DNA of 64,000 nucleotides, taken from NCBI GenBank assembly GCA_016702305.1, contig JADJEH010000002.1, forward strand, positions 186,001-250,000. Reading direction: 5' to 3'. Under the pieces are notes generated by a model. That model saw nothing but the letters and a program-made list of their open reading frames with translations, ran no database searches and was not told the origin of the DNA. Source of the stretch: a bacterium (GTDB taxonomy: Bacteria > Electryoneota > RPQS01). The position numbers and the translations under genes are program-made. This document shows positions 1-9,340 of this stretch, piece after piece; the stretch's first letter is position 1; each line of letters starts with the position of its first letter.

Positions 1-1
1 G

Positions 2-232
2 CGCCAGCACGGCACAACAAAAGATTTGATCTACTCGTTGGAAGAGATGATCGAATACTGTTCGATGATCATGACACTCGAAGCGGGCGATCAAATCTGG
101 ACCGGCACACCGGCCGGCCTGTCGCACGTCTATCCCGGCGACGTGATGCGCTTGGAAATCCAAGGTATCGGCGCCCTGGAAAATAAAGTAGTGCCGGGCA
201 ATCAGGTGCTCTCGCCGATTCTGGGCAAGTGA
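2..232 (+). CDS. HpaG-like fumarylacetoacetate hydrolase family protein (3' end only)
   Basis: The reading frame is open from the window edge and stops at 230-232, so only the last ~76 residues are present. The segment with GDQIWTGTPAG followed by a YPGDVM turn is the conserved C-terminal end of the fumarylacetoacetate hydrolase fold. Members include HpaG (2-hydroxyhepta-2,4-diene-1,7-dioate isomerase / 5-oxopent-3-ene-1,2,5-tricarboxylate decarboxylase). The fold carries a divalent metal site, but its ligands lie in the missing part. The HpaG assignment is inferred from the hpaE, hpaB, hpaC and hpaD homologues that follow on the same strand; by sequence alone another FAH-family hydrolase is possible. 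An 80-base gap separates it from hpaE. Confidence 0.75.
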   Translation, partial: RQHGTTKDLIYSLEEMIEYCSMIMTLEAGDQIWTGTPAGLSHVYPGDVMRLEIQGIGALENKVVPGNQVLSPILGK

Positions 233-312
233 TCCTTCTTTCAGCGAGCGGGTTTAGCGTAGAACTTCCCCGCCGGAAACTGATTCTGACTTAATACTTC
301 TGACTCTTCTTC

Positions 313-1811
313 ATGCATTCCATACTCCACTACATCAACAATCATTTCGTCCCGTCACATGGCGGCGAGACGATTGAGATATTGACTCCGCTCACGAATT
401 CGGTGATTGGTCACTGCGCTTCCGGTCAGCCCGCCGACATTGACACGGCGGCCAAGGCCGCGCGTAACGCCTTCGACAGCGGCGTATGGTCCAAGATGAA
501 GGTCAAGGATCGCGCGAAAAAAATCCGCACGATCGGCGATCTGATTTTGAAGCATGCGGCGACGGTCGCCGAATTGGAAATTGAAGACACCGGCATTCCG
601 CGCGCGCAAATCACCAAGGGCGCGATTCCCCGCGCGCCGACAATTTCTATTTCTTCGCGGATCAGTTGGAAGCATTGCGCGGCGACGCGTACACGGTCAA
701 TGACGAGTGGCTGAACTATGTGATCTATCGGCCCGTCGGCGTGGCGGGTTTGATTACGCCGTGGAACACTCCCTTCATGCTCGAAACGTGGAAGGTCGCT
801 CCGGCGTTGGCGAGTGGCTGCACTGTGGTGTTGAAGCCGGCGGAATGGTCGCCGTTGTCAGCGTCGCACTTGTGCAAAATCATGCAAGAGGCCGATCTCC
901 CGCCGGGTGTGTTCAATTGCGTGCATGGCTACGGCGAGTCCGCCGGTGCGCCGTTGGTCGCGCATCCGATGGTCAATCTCATTTCGTTTACGGGCGAAAC
1001 CACGACGGGCCAGATTATCATCAAGAACGGCGCGGACACGCTGAAACGCTATTCGATGGAGCTTGGCGGCAAATCTCCGAACATCGTGTTTGCCGACGTG
1101 GACATGGAGCGCGCCATTGACGGCGCGTTGTGGCAAGTCTATTCTCTCAACGGCGAACGCTGCACGGCGGCCTCGCGGCTCTTCTTGCAGGACAGCATCC
1201 ACGACGAATTCGTCGAGAAGCTCGCCGCGCGCGTGCGGAATATCAAGGTCGGCGATCCGAACGACATGGCCACTGAGGTTGGTCCGCTGATTCATCGCGA
1301 GCATTGGGAGCGCGTGCGCGGCTTCATGGACGTCGCGCGTGCCGATGGTGCGACGGTGCTCGTCGGCGGCGATCACCCGCTCGCGCTGAGCGGCTCGGCG
1401 GTTGACAAGAGCCACGGTAACTACTTCGCGCCGACGCTGATTACCAACGCGACCAACGACATGCGCATCGCTCAGGAAGAGGTCTTTGGCCCGGTGCTGA
1501 CCGTGATGAAGTTTCACGACGAACAGGACGCGGTGCGTCAGGCCAACGACATCAAGTACGGCCTCGCTGGCTACGTATGGACCAACGACATAGAACGCGC
1601 GCATCGCGTCGCGGCGGCGCTCGAGTGCGGCATGGTTTGGGTCAACGCGCAAAACGTCCGCGACCTCCGCCTGCCCTTCGGTGGCTCCAAATGGAGCGGC
1701 ATCGGCCGCGAAGGCGGGGAGCTCTCCTTCAAGGAATTCTTCATGGAAGCCAAGTCCGTCCACGTCCCGCTGAAGGCCGCGCACGTGCCGCAGATGGGCT
1801 CTTCGAAATAA
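313..1811 (+). CDS. hpaE: 5-carboxymethyl-2-hydroxymuconate semialdehyde dehydrogenase, frameshifted
   Basis: NAD-dependent aldehyde dehydrogenase that oxidises the ring-cleavage semialdehyde of homoprotocatechuate breakdown. The N-terminal part (from ATG 313) and the remainder lie in different frames. Reading continues as IPRA(A)DNFYFFAD if one base is restored near 636-638, giving about 499 residues, the normal length. The glutamate of MELGGKSPNI and the nucleophilic cysteine of NGERCTAAS are both present, and the NGERCTA context is typical of HpaE. The gene follows the hpaG-like end and precedes hpaB/hpaC. No Shine-Dalgarno site is visible; the upstream bases are pyrimidine-rich. Whether the -1 shift is real or a sequence error cannot be decided here. 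Confidence 0.85.
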
Positions 1812-1860
1812 CTCTGTTAAATATTCTATTATCGGTTATTATCGGCACAGGAGTACAACG

Positions 1861-2517
1861 ATGCAAACATTCATCACGCGACTGGCCACGATAGTTTTGA
1901 TTATAGCTGCGAGCATGCAGGTTGCGCAAGCCAAGCGCGTCTTGCTGCCGCCGCCGGATGGCTACAAGGGAGTTGAAGTTAACGGCATCAAACTGGTCGT
2001 CGGCCAGGTTTACGTGCCGGAGTTCGCCGACACGACGCGTCTCAAGGCGTTTGGCTTTCGCGCGTTCGAAGCCATGGGCAGCACACACAATTACAAAAAG
2101 GTCAAGGCCGTCTGGCCGCTCGACACCGACCTGCACGCGCTTCCCGAGTGGATCATCGGCCTGACCTACGAGAAGGCCCGCAATGTCGAAGAGATCCAGC
2201 GCGCCTACACCAATTCGCCCGGCGATCCGCAGCTCGGCGGCTTCAATGTTGAGAACTACGGGTCGTTCTTCTACAACAGCGGTTACTACAACAGCACGAC
2301 GAACAACTACTACAGCCCGTCGGGTTCCTACAATCCGGGCTGGTGTTCGTGGGAGAACGATTTCAACCCGGAAGCCTACCGCTACCGCACGACGACGCGC
2401 ACGAATCTGAAGCCGACGGAGATCGGCAGCTATCCCGACAACAAGTTTCTTAAGCGCAAATGCAGCTGCGGCGTGTGGGGATGCACGCGTCACTCCGGCG
2501 GCCGCTCATTCCGCTAA
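1861..2517 (+). CDS. Secreted hypothetical protein, Tyr/Asn-rich
   Basis: 218 residues with an N-terminal signal peptide (hydrophobic ATIVLIIAASMQVAQA, probable cleavage after AQA). I recognise no family. The middle (about residues 115-165) is rich in Tyr, Asn and Ser, with runs such as YYNSTTNNYYSPSG. The C-terminal tail has three closely spaced cysteines (KRKCSCGVWGCTRH) that could bind metal or form disulfides. A GGAG sequence lies 6 bases before the ATG. It sits between hpaE and hpaB on the same strand, so it may be co-transcribed, but nothing in it suggests a role in aromatic catabolism. Just upstream, at about 1828-1846, there is a short tandem repeat of TTATTATCGG. Confidence 0.6.
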   Translation: MQTFITRLATIVLIIAASMQVAQAKRVLLPPPDGYKGVEVNGIKLVVGQVYVPEFADTTRLKAFGFRAFEAMGSTHNYKKVKAVWPLDTDLHALPEWIIGLTYEKARNVEEIQRAYTNSPGDPQLGGFNVENYGSFFYNSGYYNSTTNNYYSPSGSYNPGWCSWENDFNPEAYRYRTTTRTNLKPTEIGSYPDNKFLKRKCSCGVWGCTRHSGGRSFR

Positions 2518-2573
2518 GCGCATTTTTCAAACCACTGTTCTTCACGCAATCCAGCACATAGACGGAGACCGAC

Positions 2574-4049
2574 ATGCCCGCTCGCACAGGCGCAGACTTT
2601 CTGAAACATCTTAAGAACAACCCGCCGGAGATCTACCATCGCGGCGAACGCATCGCCGACTTCACCACGCATCCCGAGTTCAAGGGACACGCGCAGAGTC
2701 TGGCCGATATCTACGACCTGCAATGGAAGAACCCCGACGTGATGCTGGTCAAGGACGAAGAGTCGGGCGAGCAAATCGGGCGCACCTACATGATTCCGCG
2801 TACGGCCGACGACATCCGCAAATTGTCGGAGTGCATGTTGACCATTGCCGGATTCACCTGCGGTATGATGGGGCGTTCGCCGGACTATCTCAATCGTGCC
2901 ATGGCCTCGTATGCCGGCGGTTGGAAGTACCTGGCGGAACAGGACCCGCGCTTCGGGGAGAATGCAAAGACTCTGCACAGGCACCTGTCACGCCATGACC
3001 TGTGCATGACGCACACGCTGATCAATCCGCAGGCCAACCGCGCGGTATCGGTCGCGGCTCAAAAAGACCCGTACATGGGCGCGCGCATTAAAGAAGAGCG
3101 CGCCGACGGTTTTGTCATTCGCGGCGCGCGCATGTTGGCCACCGCGCCGGTGTCCGATGAAATCATGGTCTTCCCCTCGACGCTGTTGACGAGCAATCCC
3201 GAAGACGCGCCGTACGCTTTCGGCTTCTGTATTCCTTCCAACACGCCGGGCCTGAAGTTCCAGTGCCGCGAGACGGTGAGCTACAACCCCAACGGCTACG
3301 ATCATCCGCTCGGCGCGCGCTTCGAGGAACAGGACGCCGTGGTGATCTTCGACGACGTGTTTGTTCCTTGGGAGAAGGTCCTGCTGTACAAGAACGTGGA
3401 TGTCTGCAACAAGGCCTACGCCGCTTCCGGCGCGGTCGTGCACATGTCGCATCAGGTGCTCTGCAAGAACATCGCCAAGAGCGAGTTCCTGCTGGGCCTC
3501 GCCTCGCTGATGGTAGATTCGATCGGCATCGAGCAGTTCCAGCACGTTCATGAAAAGCTGGCCGACCTGTGGGTGACGCACGAGACCATGAAGGCCTTCC
3601 TGCGCGCCGCTGAAGCGGATTGCCACATGGACGAATACGGCGTGATGCGTCCCGCGTGGGGACCCGCTCGACGCCGCCCGCAATCTGTTCCCGCGCACCT
3701 ATCCGCGCCTCGTGCAGATCATTCAGCAGCTTGGCGCCAGCGGCTTGGTCGCCATGCCGACACATGAAGATCTAAACGGCCCGCTCAAGGAAGAGATCAA
3801 GCAGTACTATCAGGGCGCGCGCGTAGACGCCTACGAGCGTATTCCCCTGTTCCGTTTGGCCTGGGATGCGTCGGTATCAGCATTCGGCACGCGACAGGCG
3901 CTCTACGAGTATTTCTTCTTCGGCGACCCCGTGCGCATGGCCGGAGCGTTGGTGAAGAATCACCCGCGTAAAGAGGCGATGGAAAAGTTCGCCACTTCTT
4001 GTCCAAGATGCGCGACGAGGCCGAAGGCGAAGCCGGCGCAAAGCGCTGA
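2574..4049 (+). CDS. hpaB: 4-hydroxyphenylacetate 3-monooxygenase, oxygenase subunit, two frameshifts
   Basis: FADH2-dependent monooxygenase that ortho-hydroxylates 4-hydroxyphenylacetate, working with the reductase encoded next (hpaC). Family features include the region around RTYMIPRTADDIRK, the HDLCMTHTLINPQ segment and VPWEKVLLY. The frame breaks twice. At 3658-3661 a GGGG run appears to hold one extra G (native AWDPLDAARNLFPRTYP). Near 3987 one G is missing (native EKVRHFLSKMRDEAEGEAGAKR, stop at 4047-4049). With both repaired the product is about 491 residues, the usual length. The stop lies 8 bases before hpaC. Both lesions are next to short homopolymers, which is compatible with sequencing error. 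Confidence 0.88.
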
Positions 4050-4057
4050 ACCGCGGC

Positions 4058-4627
4058 ATGACCGACTACCGCACTCCGCTCGATCCTCGTACCTATTTTG
4101 ACACGATCGGTCTGTTCGCGACCGGCGTTTGCGTCATTAGTGCGCCCGGCGAAACGGGCCCGCACGGCATGACGGCCAACGCCGTCACGTCGTTGTCCCT
4201 CGATCCAATGCTCGTGATCTTCTGCGTGGCCAAGCGCGCGCAGATGGCGCCCCACTTGCAGCCCGGGTCGCGCTTCACAATTAACATGCTTCGCGATGAG
4301 CAGGTCGCGATCTCGAATCATTTTGCCGGGCGATCCAAAGAGGGTGAAGAGCCCTCTTTCCGCTTTGTGGAGTGGGAGGGAGGACCGCGCCTCGAGGGCG
4401 TGCTGGCCGCCATTGGCTGCTCCGTCGATCAGGCGCTCGACGGCGGCGACCATTACATTATCGTGGGCCGTGTGCTCGCCCTGCACCGCGGCATCGAACC
4501 GCTGCATCCGCTTCTCTATTTCAAGAGCCGCTACTACGATCTCTCGGGCAAACTCAATCAAGCCGCGCCGGATCGCGAAGACCTGGGCGGCGACGCGCAG
4601 CTTTTCCTCGACCCTTGGTCGGGGTAA
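4058..4627 (+). CDS. hpaC: Flavin reductase domain protein, HpaC-type
   Basis: 189-residue flavin reductase (FMN-binding split-barrel family). It supplies reduced flavin to the HpaB oxygenase. The N-terminal segment (FDTIGLFATGVCVISAPGE), the GMTANAVTSLSLDP flavin-binding turn and the late GDHYIIVGRV strand are hallmarks of the family. The gene starts 8 bases after the repaired hpaB stop, which supports an hpaBC pair. Family members also serve other two-component monooxygenases, so the hpaC call rests on the neighbour. About 170 residues is usual; the extra C-terminal ~15 residues are acidic and unassigned. Confidence 0.85.
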   Translation: MTDYRTPLDPRTYFDTIGLFATGVCVISAPGETGPHGMTANAVTSLSLDPMLVIFCVAKRAQMAPHLQPGSRFTINMLRDEQVAISNHFAGRSKEGEEPSFRFVEWEGGPRLEGVLAAIGCSVDQALDGGDHYIIVGRVLALHRGIEPLHPLLYFKSRYYDLSGKLNQAAPDREDLGGDAQLFLDPWSG

Positions 4628-4739
4628 CCTGTTCGCAACTACGTCGGAGCATTCCGTTCCGGCTTTCTGACTTTTTGAATCCTACCTTCCAATTATTCCG
4701 AGGCCCGTTATCAGCACCGAAATCACCGTTCAGCCGCGC

Positions 4740-5795
4740 GTGCGTCAGCGCACTACGCCCGCCGCACCCGCGCCCCGGCAGATCAACAATGAGAACGATC
4801 TGCTGACCATTCTCAATCCGTACATCAAGCCCTCCATCGGTATCTCGCTGTGGCAATTGGCGAACACGCTGCTGCCCTTGCTCGCGACGTACTATCTGAT
4901 GTATCTAAGCCTGAGCTACTCCTATTGGCTCACGCTGGGGCTTTCACTGTTGGCCGCGGGATTTACCGTGCGCCTGTTCATTATTCAGCATGACGGCGGC
5001 CACAACGCCTTTTTCCCGAGCCGCAAGTGGAACGACCGCGTCGGCTATCTATGCAGTCTCTTCACGATGGTGCCGTACTTTTATTGGAAGCGTCAGCACG
5101 CGATTCACCACTCGACCAACGGCAACCTCGATCATCGCGGCATCGGTGACATGGATGTGTTCACCGTGGATGAGTACCTGCAGCTCTCGAAGTTCGACCG
5201 CTTCCGCTATCGCTTGTACCGCAATCCGTTCGTCTTCCTGCTGATCGGCCCGTGGATTCTCCTGCTGTATATTAACCGCCATTGGTCCGACCCCGTGCAG
5301 TACAGCCAGCGCGACAAGCGCAACGTCGTGATCTCCAATCTCACGATGGTGCTGACGTTTGCCGGGTTAGGCTGGTGGATCGGCTGGCTTCCCGTGTTGA
5401 AAATCGCCGTGCCGGTGCTCTACATGGCCGGCGGCGCGGGCATCTGGCTGTTTTACATTCAGCATCAGTTTGAACACACGTATTGGAAGCCTGATCAGGA
5501 ATGGAACTTCGTGCGCGCCGCGATGCAGGGCAGCTCGTTTTATCGTCTGCCCAAGGTCTTGCAGTGGTTCACGGGCAACATCGGCTATCACCACATTCAC
5601 CACCTGACGCCCGGCATTCCGAACTACCGCCTTGAGAAAATTTACAACGAGAACCCCGAGTTCCACGACGTCTTCGAAGTCACGATCCCCTCGAGCCTCA
5701 AAACGATGTTCCTAAGCGTCTGGGACATCCAACAGCAGCGCCTGATCAGCTTCCGTGAGCTAAAGCAAAAGTACATCCACGCCCAGCCCGCATAA
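4740..5795 (+). CDS. Fatty acid desaturase family membrane protein
   Basis: Membrane di-iron desaturase/hydroxylase. It has the three histidine boxes HDGGH (about residues 84-88), HAIHH (120-124) and HHIHH (near 285), with hydrophobic spans between them. Substrate unknown; acyl-lipid desaturation is the usual role. The first standard start is GTG 4740 (351 aa). The frame stays open upstream, however, and ATC at 4710 begins a protein-like extension (STEITVQPR) with a GAGG Shine-Dalgarno 6 bases before it. The true start may therefore be a mis-read ATG at 4710. It lies between hpaC and hpaD in the same direction, an unusual partner for aromatic catabolism. It has no visible promoter of its own. 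Confidence 0.85.
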   Translation: MRQRTTPAAPAPRQINNENDLLTILNPYIKPSIGISLWQLANTLLPLLATYYLMYLSLSYSYWLTLGLSLLAAGFTVRLFIIQHDGGHNAFFPSRKWNDRVGYLCSLFTMVPYFYWKRQHAIHHSTNGNLDHRGIGDMDVFTVDEYLQLSKFDRFRYRLYRNPFVFLLIGPWILLLYINRHWSDPVQYSQRDKRNVVISNLTMVLTFAGLGWWIGWLPVLKIAVPVLYMAGGAGIWLFYIQHQFEHTYWKPDQEWNFVRAAMQGSSFYRLPKVLQWFTGNIGYHHIHHLTPGIPNYRLEKIYNENPEFHDVFEVTIPSSLKTMFLSVWDIQQQRLISFRELKQKYIHAQPA

Positions 5796-5801
5796 GGTCG
5801 C

Positions 5802-5832
5802 TGATACGCGGCGGTACCCGCCGCGGGTGCCC
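5802..5832 (+). repeat. Dispersed GC-rich hairpin repeat, copy 1
   Basis: A 31-base element beginning TGATACGCGG and ending GCGGGTGCCC lies 6 bases after the desaturase stop. It matches a second copy at 7950-7980 in 25 of 31 positions. The GCGG...CCGC arms can form a small hairpin. Both copies sit directly behind a coding region, so a REP-like or terminator role is possible. Confidence 0.5.
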
Positions 5833-5891
5833 CTGTCCGACTTCTGACTTCCGACTTCATACTTAATACTTCATCCCTCATACTTTCCGCC

Positions 5892-6938
5892 ATGACTCCC
5901 AACATCTTGCGCACTGCGCACGCCGAATTCCGTGTCACTGATTTGGACGCGGCCAAACTCTTCTATGTGGACGCGCTCGGCTTCACGCTGGTGCATCGCG
6001 ATTCCGAGCGCCTCTATCTGGGCAATATCGAGGAGCGCGATCCCTATTCACTCGTCTTGCGTCGGTCCGATAAACCCGGTCTGGCGCATTTGGCCTTCAA
6101 GGTCGAGCGTGAGAGCGATCTCGATTCGCTGGCGTGGATTGCGGGCGAAGACGGCCTCGCGCACAAGTGGCTCGAGCCCGGCGCGAAGTTCGGCATGGGC
6201 CGCACGCTCGCGATGCAGGACCCGCACGGCATTCCGCTGCACTTTTTCTATTCGATGGAGCGCCGCGACTGGAGTTTGCAAAAGTACCACGAGCACCGTG
6301 GCGCGCGCATTCAGCGCATTGACCACTTTAATTGTCAGGTGCACGACGTGCGCCGCGCCTATGAGTGGTACACCAAGCGCTTGGGCTTTCATTGCAGCGA
6401 ATACACCGCGGCCAACGACGAGCCGCGCATCCCGGGCGAATATTCCCCGAAGAATCACAGCTTCAGTTGGCGCTGTGTCGAGACGGATGATCTGTGGGCC
6501 ACGTGGCTGCACCGCAAACCGAATGTGCATGACATCGCGATGATGAACGGCATCGGCCCGCGCCTGCATCACGTCGGCTTTTGGGCCTATGACCGGCTGT
6601 CGATTTTGGATGCCTGCGACGTGTTGGCCAGCATGGGCTTGGTGGATAGAATCGAGCGCGGCCCGGGCCGTCACGGCCTGTCGAATGCGTTCTTTCTCTA
6701 TTTGCGCGACTTCGACAACAACCGCATCGAAATTTACACCGGCGATTATCTGCTCACCGATTGGGACGTCCCGCCCGTCCGCTGGAGCATCAACGACAAA
6801 CGCCGCGCGACGTTCTGGGGCCACCTCCCCCCCAAGAGCTGGTTCGACGAAGCCAGCCTCGTAGAAGACATCAACACCAACGACCTAATCCAAACCGGCG
6901 ACCCGAAGTATTTCGGCAGGCCGACGTTTGTGGTGTAG
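5892..6938 (+). CDS. hpaD: 3,4-dihydroxyphenylacetate (homoprotocatechuate) 2,3-dioxygenase
   Basis: Type I extradiol ring-cleavage dioxygenase of 348 residues with two glyoxalase-fold halves. It opens the ring of 3,4-dihydroxyphenylacetate to give the semialdehyde that HpaE oxidises. Metal ligands are readable: His145 in RIDHFNCQ, His226/His227 in RLHHVGFW and Glu280 in NRIEIYTGDY. The segment IERGPGRHGLSNAFFLY is characteristic of the homoprotocatechuate branch. The frame is intact. There is no Shine-Dalgarno site before ATG 5892; the 50 bases upstream are a degenerate CTTCTGACTT-type pyrimidine tract. It is the last hpa gene in the window. Confidence 0.92.
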   Translation: MTPNILRTAHAEFRVTDLDAAKLFYVDALGFTLVHRDSERLYLGNIEERDPYSLVLRRSDKPGLAHLAFKVERESDLDSLAWIAGEDGLAHKWLEPGAKFGMGRTLAMQDPHGIPLHFFYSMERRDWSLQKYHEHRGARIQRIDHFNCQVHDVRRAYEWYTKRLGFHCSEYTAANDEPRIPGEYSPKNHSFSWRCVETDDLWATWLHRKPNVHDIAMMNGIGPRLHHVGFWAYDRLSILDACDVLASMGLVDRIERGPGRHGLSNAFFLYLRDFDNNRIEIYTGDYLLTDWDVPPVRWSINDKRRATFWGHLPPKSWFDEASLVEDINTNDLIQTGDPKYFGRPTFVV

Positions 6939-6975
6939 GGAGGAAGGGAAGTCGAAATCAATACCTCGTGTTAGA

Positions 6976-7952
6976 ATGGCACTTTCTCCTCTCAGCGCAA
7001 CGCACTTAGCGAATTGGCCCTAGTGCTAAGAGACTTCCTTCCCGGGTCCGGAAGACCCGAATGGGGTAAGGGTTACGTCTGTTTTAAGTCGATATCCGAG
7101 AAGCATGGGATTGCGAACTATTGGATGAAGACGAGTAAGCATCCAATGGTAACGACAATGCTTTCGAATACATACGAGTTTCATCGCGACAAATTCTGTG
7201 ACTTGATACTTGAAATTGTTAATGAGGGAATTTCATATCGCAAGAGGAACAACAATCCTATTCTACGAAGAGAGATTGACTTGATCAATGCCCATTTGAT
7301 AGACTTAGAGTTCAAAATCCCGGAATTATGGGATGAACGATTTCTCAATCTTCTTTCTGTTGATCAATCTGAACGAGCAAAAGAGACAATTATTCGAGAG
7401 AAATCGAAAGAAAAGATCGCAGAAACTCAGTCGAATCAGTATCGAGAAGAATTGCATCAACTTTACGCGTTGTTTATAGATCTTTGGCAGGACTCAAACC
7501 GACAATCCGCAGGAATCAAACTGCAGAACTTGTTGGATAGACTGTTTCAAATCAGTGGATTAATTCCTCGACCAGTATTTAGAGGACAGGTGAAGAGATT
7601 GACGGATCATTCGAAATGGACCATGAGACCTACTTAAGAGGCAAGTGGGAAAGAAATGAGCTGTCAGTGGCACCTTTGGGCATTTTCAGAACGAAGATTG
7701 AGGGTAAATCCAGTTTCACGCGTGGAGTCCTACTTGCTATTAATGGAGTGTCAGAAGAAGCCAAAATAGCAATTGTAAGGGGCAAGCAACCGGTTTTCTT
7801 TTGTTATGAATGGGCACGACCTGATAGCCATTCTGCAGGAACAGGTTAGCCTGTTAGATTTCTTGCGCCAAAGGCAACGCATTCTTGCCGAAGAAGGCAC
7901 TATGTTTGTACCTTTTGGAGAGTTGTTTAAGGGTTCACGTTTACGTACTTGA
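6976..7952 (+). pseudogene. Decayed restriction endonuclease-like (Mrr/PD-(D/E)XK) gene
   Basis: Joining three frames gives one restriction-endonuclease-like protein of about 325 residues. It starts at ATG 6976 (MALSPLSA), with a base missing at about 6998-7001. The body is RDFLPGSGRPEW...GIANYWMKTSKHP, a helical middle, then IDGSFEMDHETYL. A second base is missing near 7593, and an extra T lies in the TTTT at 7799-7802. The last part reads VMNGHDLIAILQEQVSLLDF, with stop at 7950-7952. The family normally has YLLEAKW, with catalytic Glu and Lys; here the bases at 7631-7648 encode YLRGKW, a net three-base loss that removes the Glu. The gene is clearly AT-richer than its neighbours, which suggests horizontal transfer. 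No methylase partner is present. Confidence 0.75.
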
Positions 7953-7980
7953 TTCGCGGGCGGCCCCGCTGCGGGTGCCC
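7950..7980 (+). repeat. Dispersed GC-rich hairpin repeat, copy 2
   Basis: This 31-base element begins TGATTCGCGG and ends GCGGGTGCCC. It is 25/31 identical to the element at 5802-5832 and overlaps the end of the decayed endonuclease gene. The GC-rich block contrasts sharply with the AT-rich DNA on both sides. Confidence 0.5.
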
Positions 7981-8006
7981 TTCTTTAAAGCTAAGACTAA
8001 AACAAA

Positions 8007-8035
8007 TTGCACATTCGTTCAAAATTTCGTATATT
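8007..8035 (+). promoter_or_regulatory. Sigma-70-type promoter for the YCF48-like gene
   Basis: TTGCAC (8007-8012), a 17-base spacer and TATATT (8030-8035), in an AT-rich stretch 163 bases before ATG 8199. The same geometry recurs six more times in the window. Confidence 0.65.
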
Positions 8036-8198
8036 AGCTCCGAATGGAGCAATCCGCCCCGCTTCCCCCCTCGCACCTCCCGTCACAAGCCAAAACACCA
8101 AGTCAAATAAAACCGACTACTTCCGTTCCGACCAATGTTAGCGCGTGAACGCAAACCATAGACTTAGCCTACACCCGCCCGCTTCCTTCACCCCCCCA

Positions 8199-9322
8199 AT
8201 GCCCCAACTCCTAACCCTCCTCATCCTCTGCACCGCCGCTTGCGCGCAAGTGTGGTCGCCGCAGCCTTCCGGCACGACGAATACGTTGGCCTGCATGGCG
8301 TTTGTCAATGCGGATACCGGTTGGGCCTGCGGCTCGGTGGGCACCTTGATCTCCACACAAGATGGCGGCGATACATGGGCCCCGAGCAACGCGCTGGGCA
8401 CGTTGGCCACCTTCTCAATGGATTTCGCCGATGAAAACCACGGCTGGATCGTCGGCAACAGCGGCACCATCATGCACACCAGCGACGGCGGCGCGAATTG
8501 GTCTCCGCAAACAAGCAACACCTCACAAATTCTCCTCGGCGTAGATTTCGCCGACGCCAATCACGGCTGGGCCGTAGGCCGCATCGGCGCCATCGTCCAC
8601 ACAAGCGACGGTGGTGCAACGTGGACTCCGCAAAGCAACGGCAACGGCGATCAAATTCAAAGCGCCTTCGCCCTCGACGCCAACACCTGCTACATCACCG
8701 GCGTCAATGGCAACATCTTCCGCACCGACGACGCGGGCACGACATAGGTGCAGCAAACCCGGGCATAGACCGCGCCATCTACAGCTCCTACTTCCTCAAT
8801 GCCGACACCGGCTGGGCCTGCGGCGTGGCGGGCAACATCCTGCGCACCTACGACGGCGGCGCAAACTGGACGATCCACTCGAGCGGCGATACGCTGCTGA
8901 TGTACTCCATCCGTTTCGCCGATGCACAGCACGGCATCTGCGTTGGTGATAGCGGCTGGGTCTTGCACACCGACGACGGCGGCGAGAATTGGAATCCCTA
9001 TCCGCTCAACACCTGGTCGCGCCTGCGCTGCGTGCGCCTGAACAGCGCGCTGGAAGCGTGGATGTGCGCGACGACTGGCGAAATCTGGCGCTACACCGAC
9101 AGCGGCCTCGAAGCTCCCACCGAGCTAACCATCACCGCACACGACGGCGATCTGCATCTGAATTGGCGTTCCAGCGGCGCACCGTTCTACCGCGTCATGA
9201 CCGCTCAAAACGCCGAAGACGACTTCCTCACCATCGCCGTGCAAACAGCCGACACCTTCGCACTGATCACACCGGATAACTCACAAGCCTTCTATCACGT
9301 CGTCTCGAGCGCCACGCCGTAA
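8199..9322 (+). CDS. Secreted YCF48/BNR-type beta-propeller protein, frame-broken
   Basis: About 374 residues after repair. ATG 8199 begins a good signal peptide (MPQLLTLLILCTAACA); an upstream GTG (8145) is in frame but gives a poor start. Six or more repeats follow the pattern NADTGWACG...G-TIL-T-DGG--W, as in YCF48/photosystem II assembly factor-like propellers, which in bacteria are usually secreted. A TAG at 8745-8747 replaces an expected Trp codon (GTTWVQQTPG), and one C is missing near 8758-8760, so the second half continues in another frame. A C-terminal beta-sandwich-like domain (ELTITAHDGDLHLNW) closes the protein. There is no T9SS-type YPNP tail. The function is not predictable. 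Confidence 0.72.
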
Positions 9323-9340
9323 CAGTCCCCTTCCCTCCCC

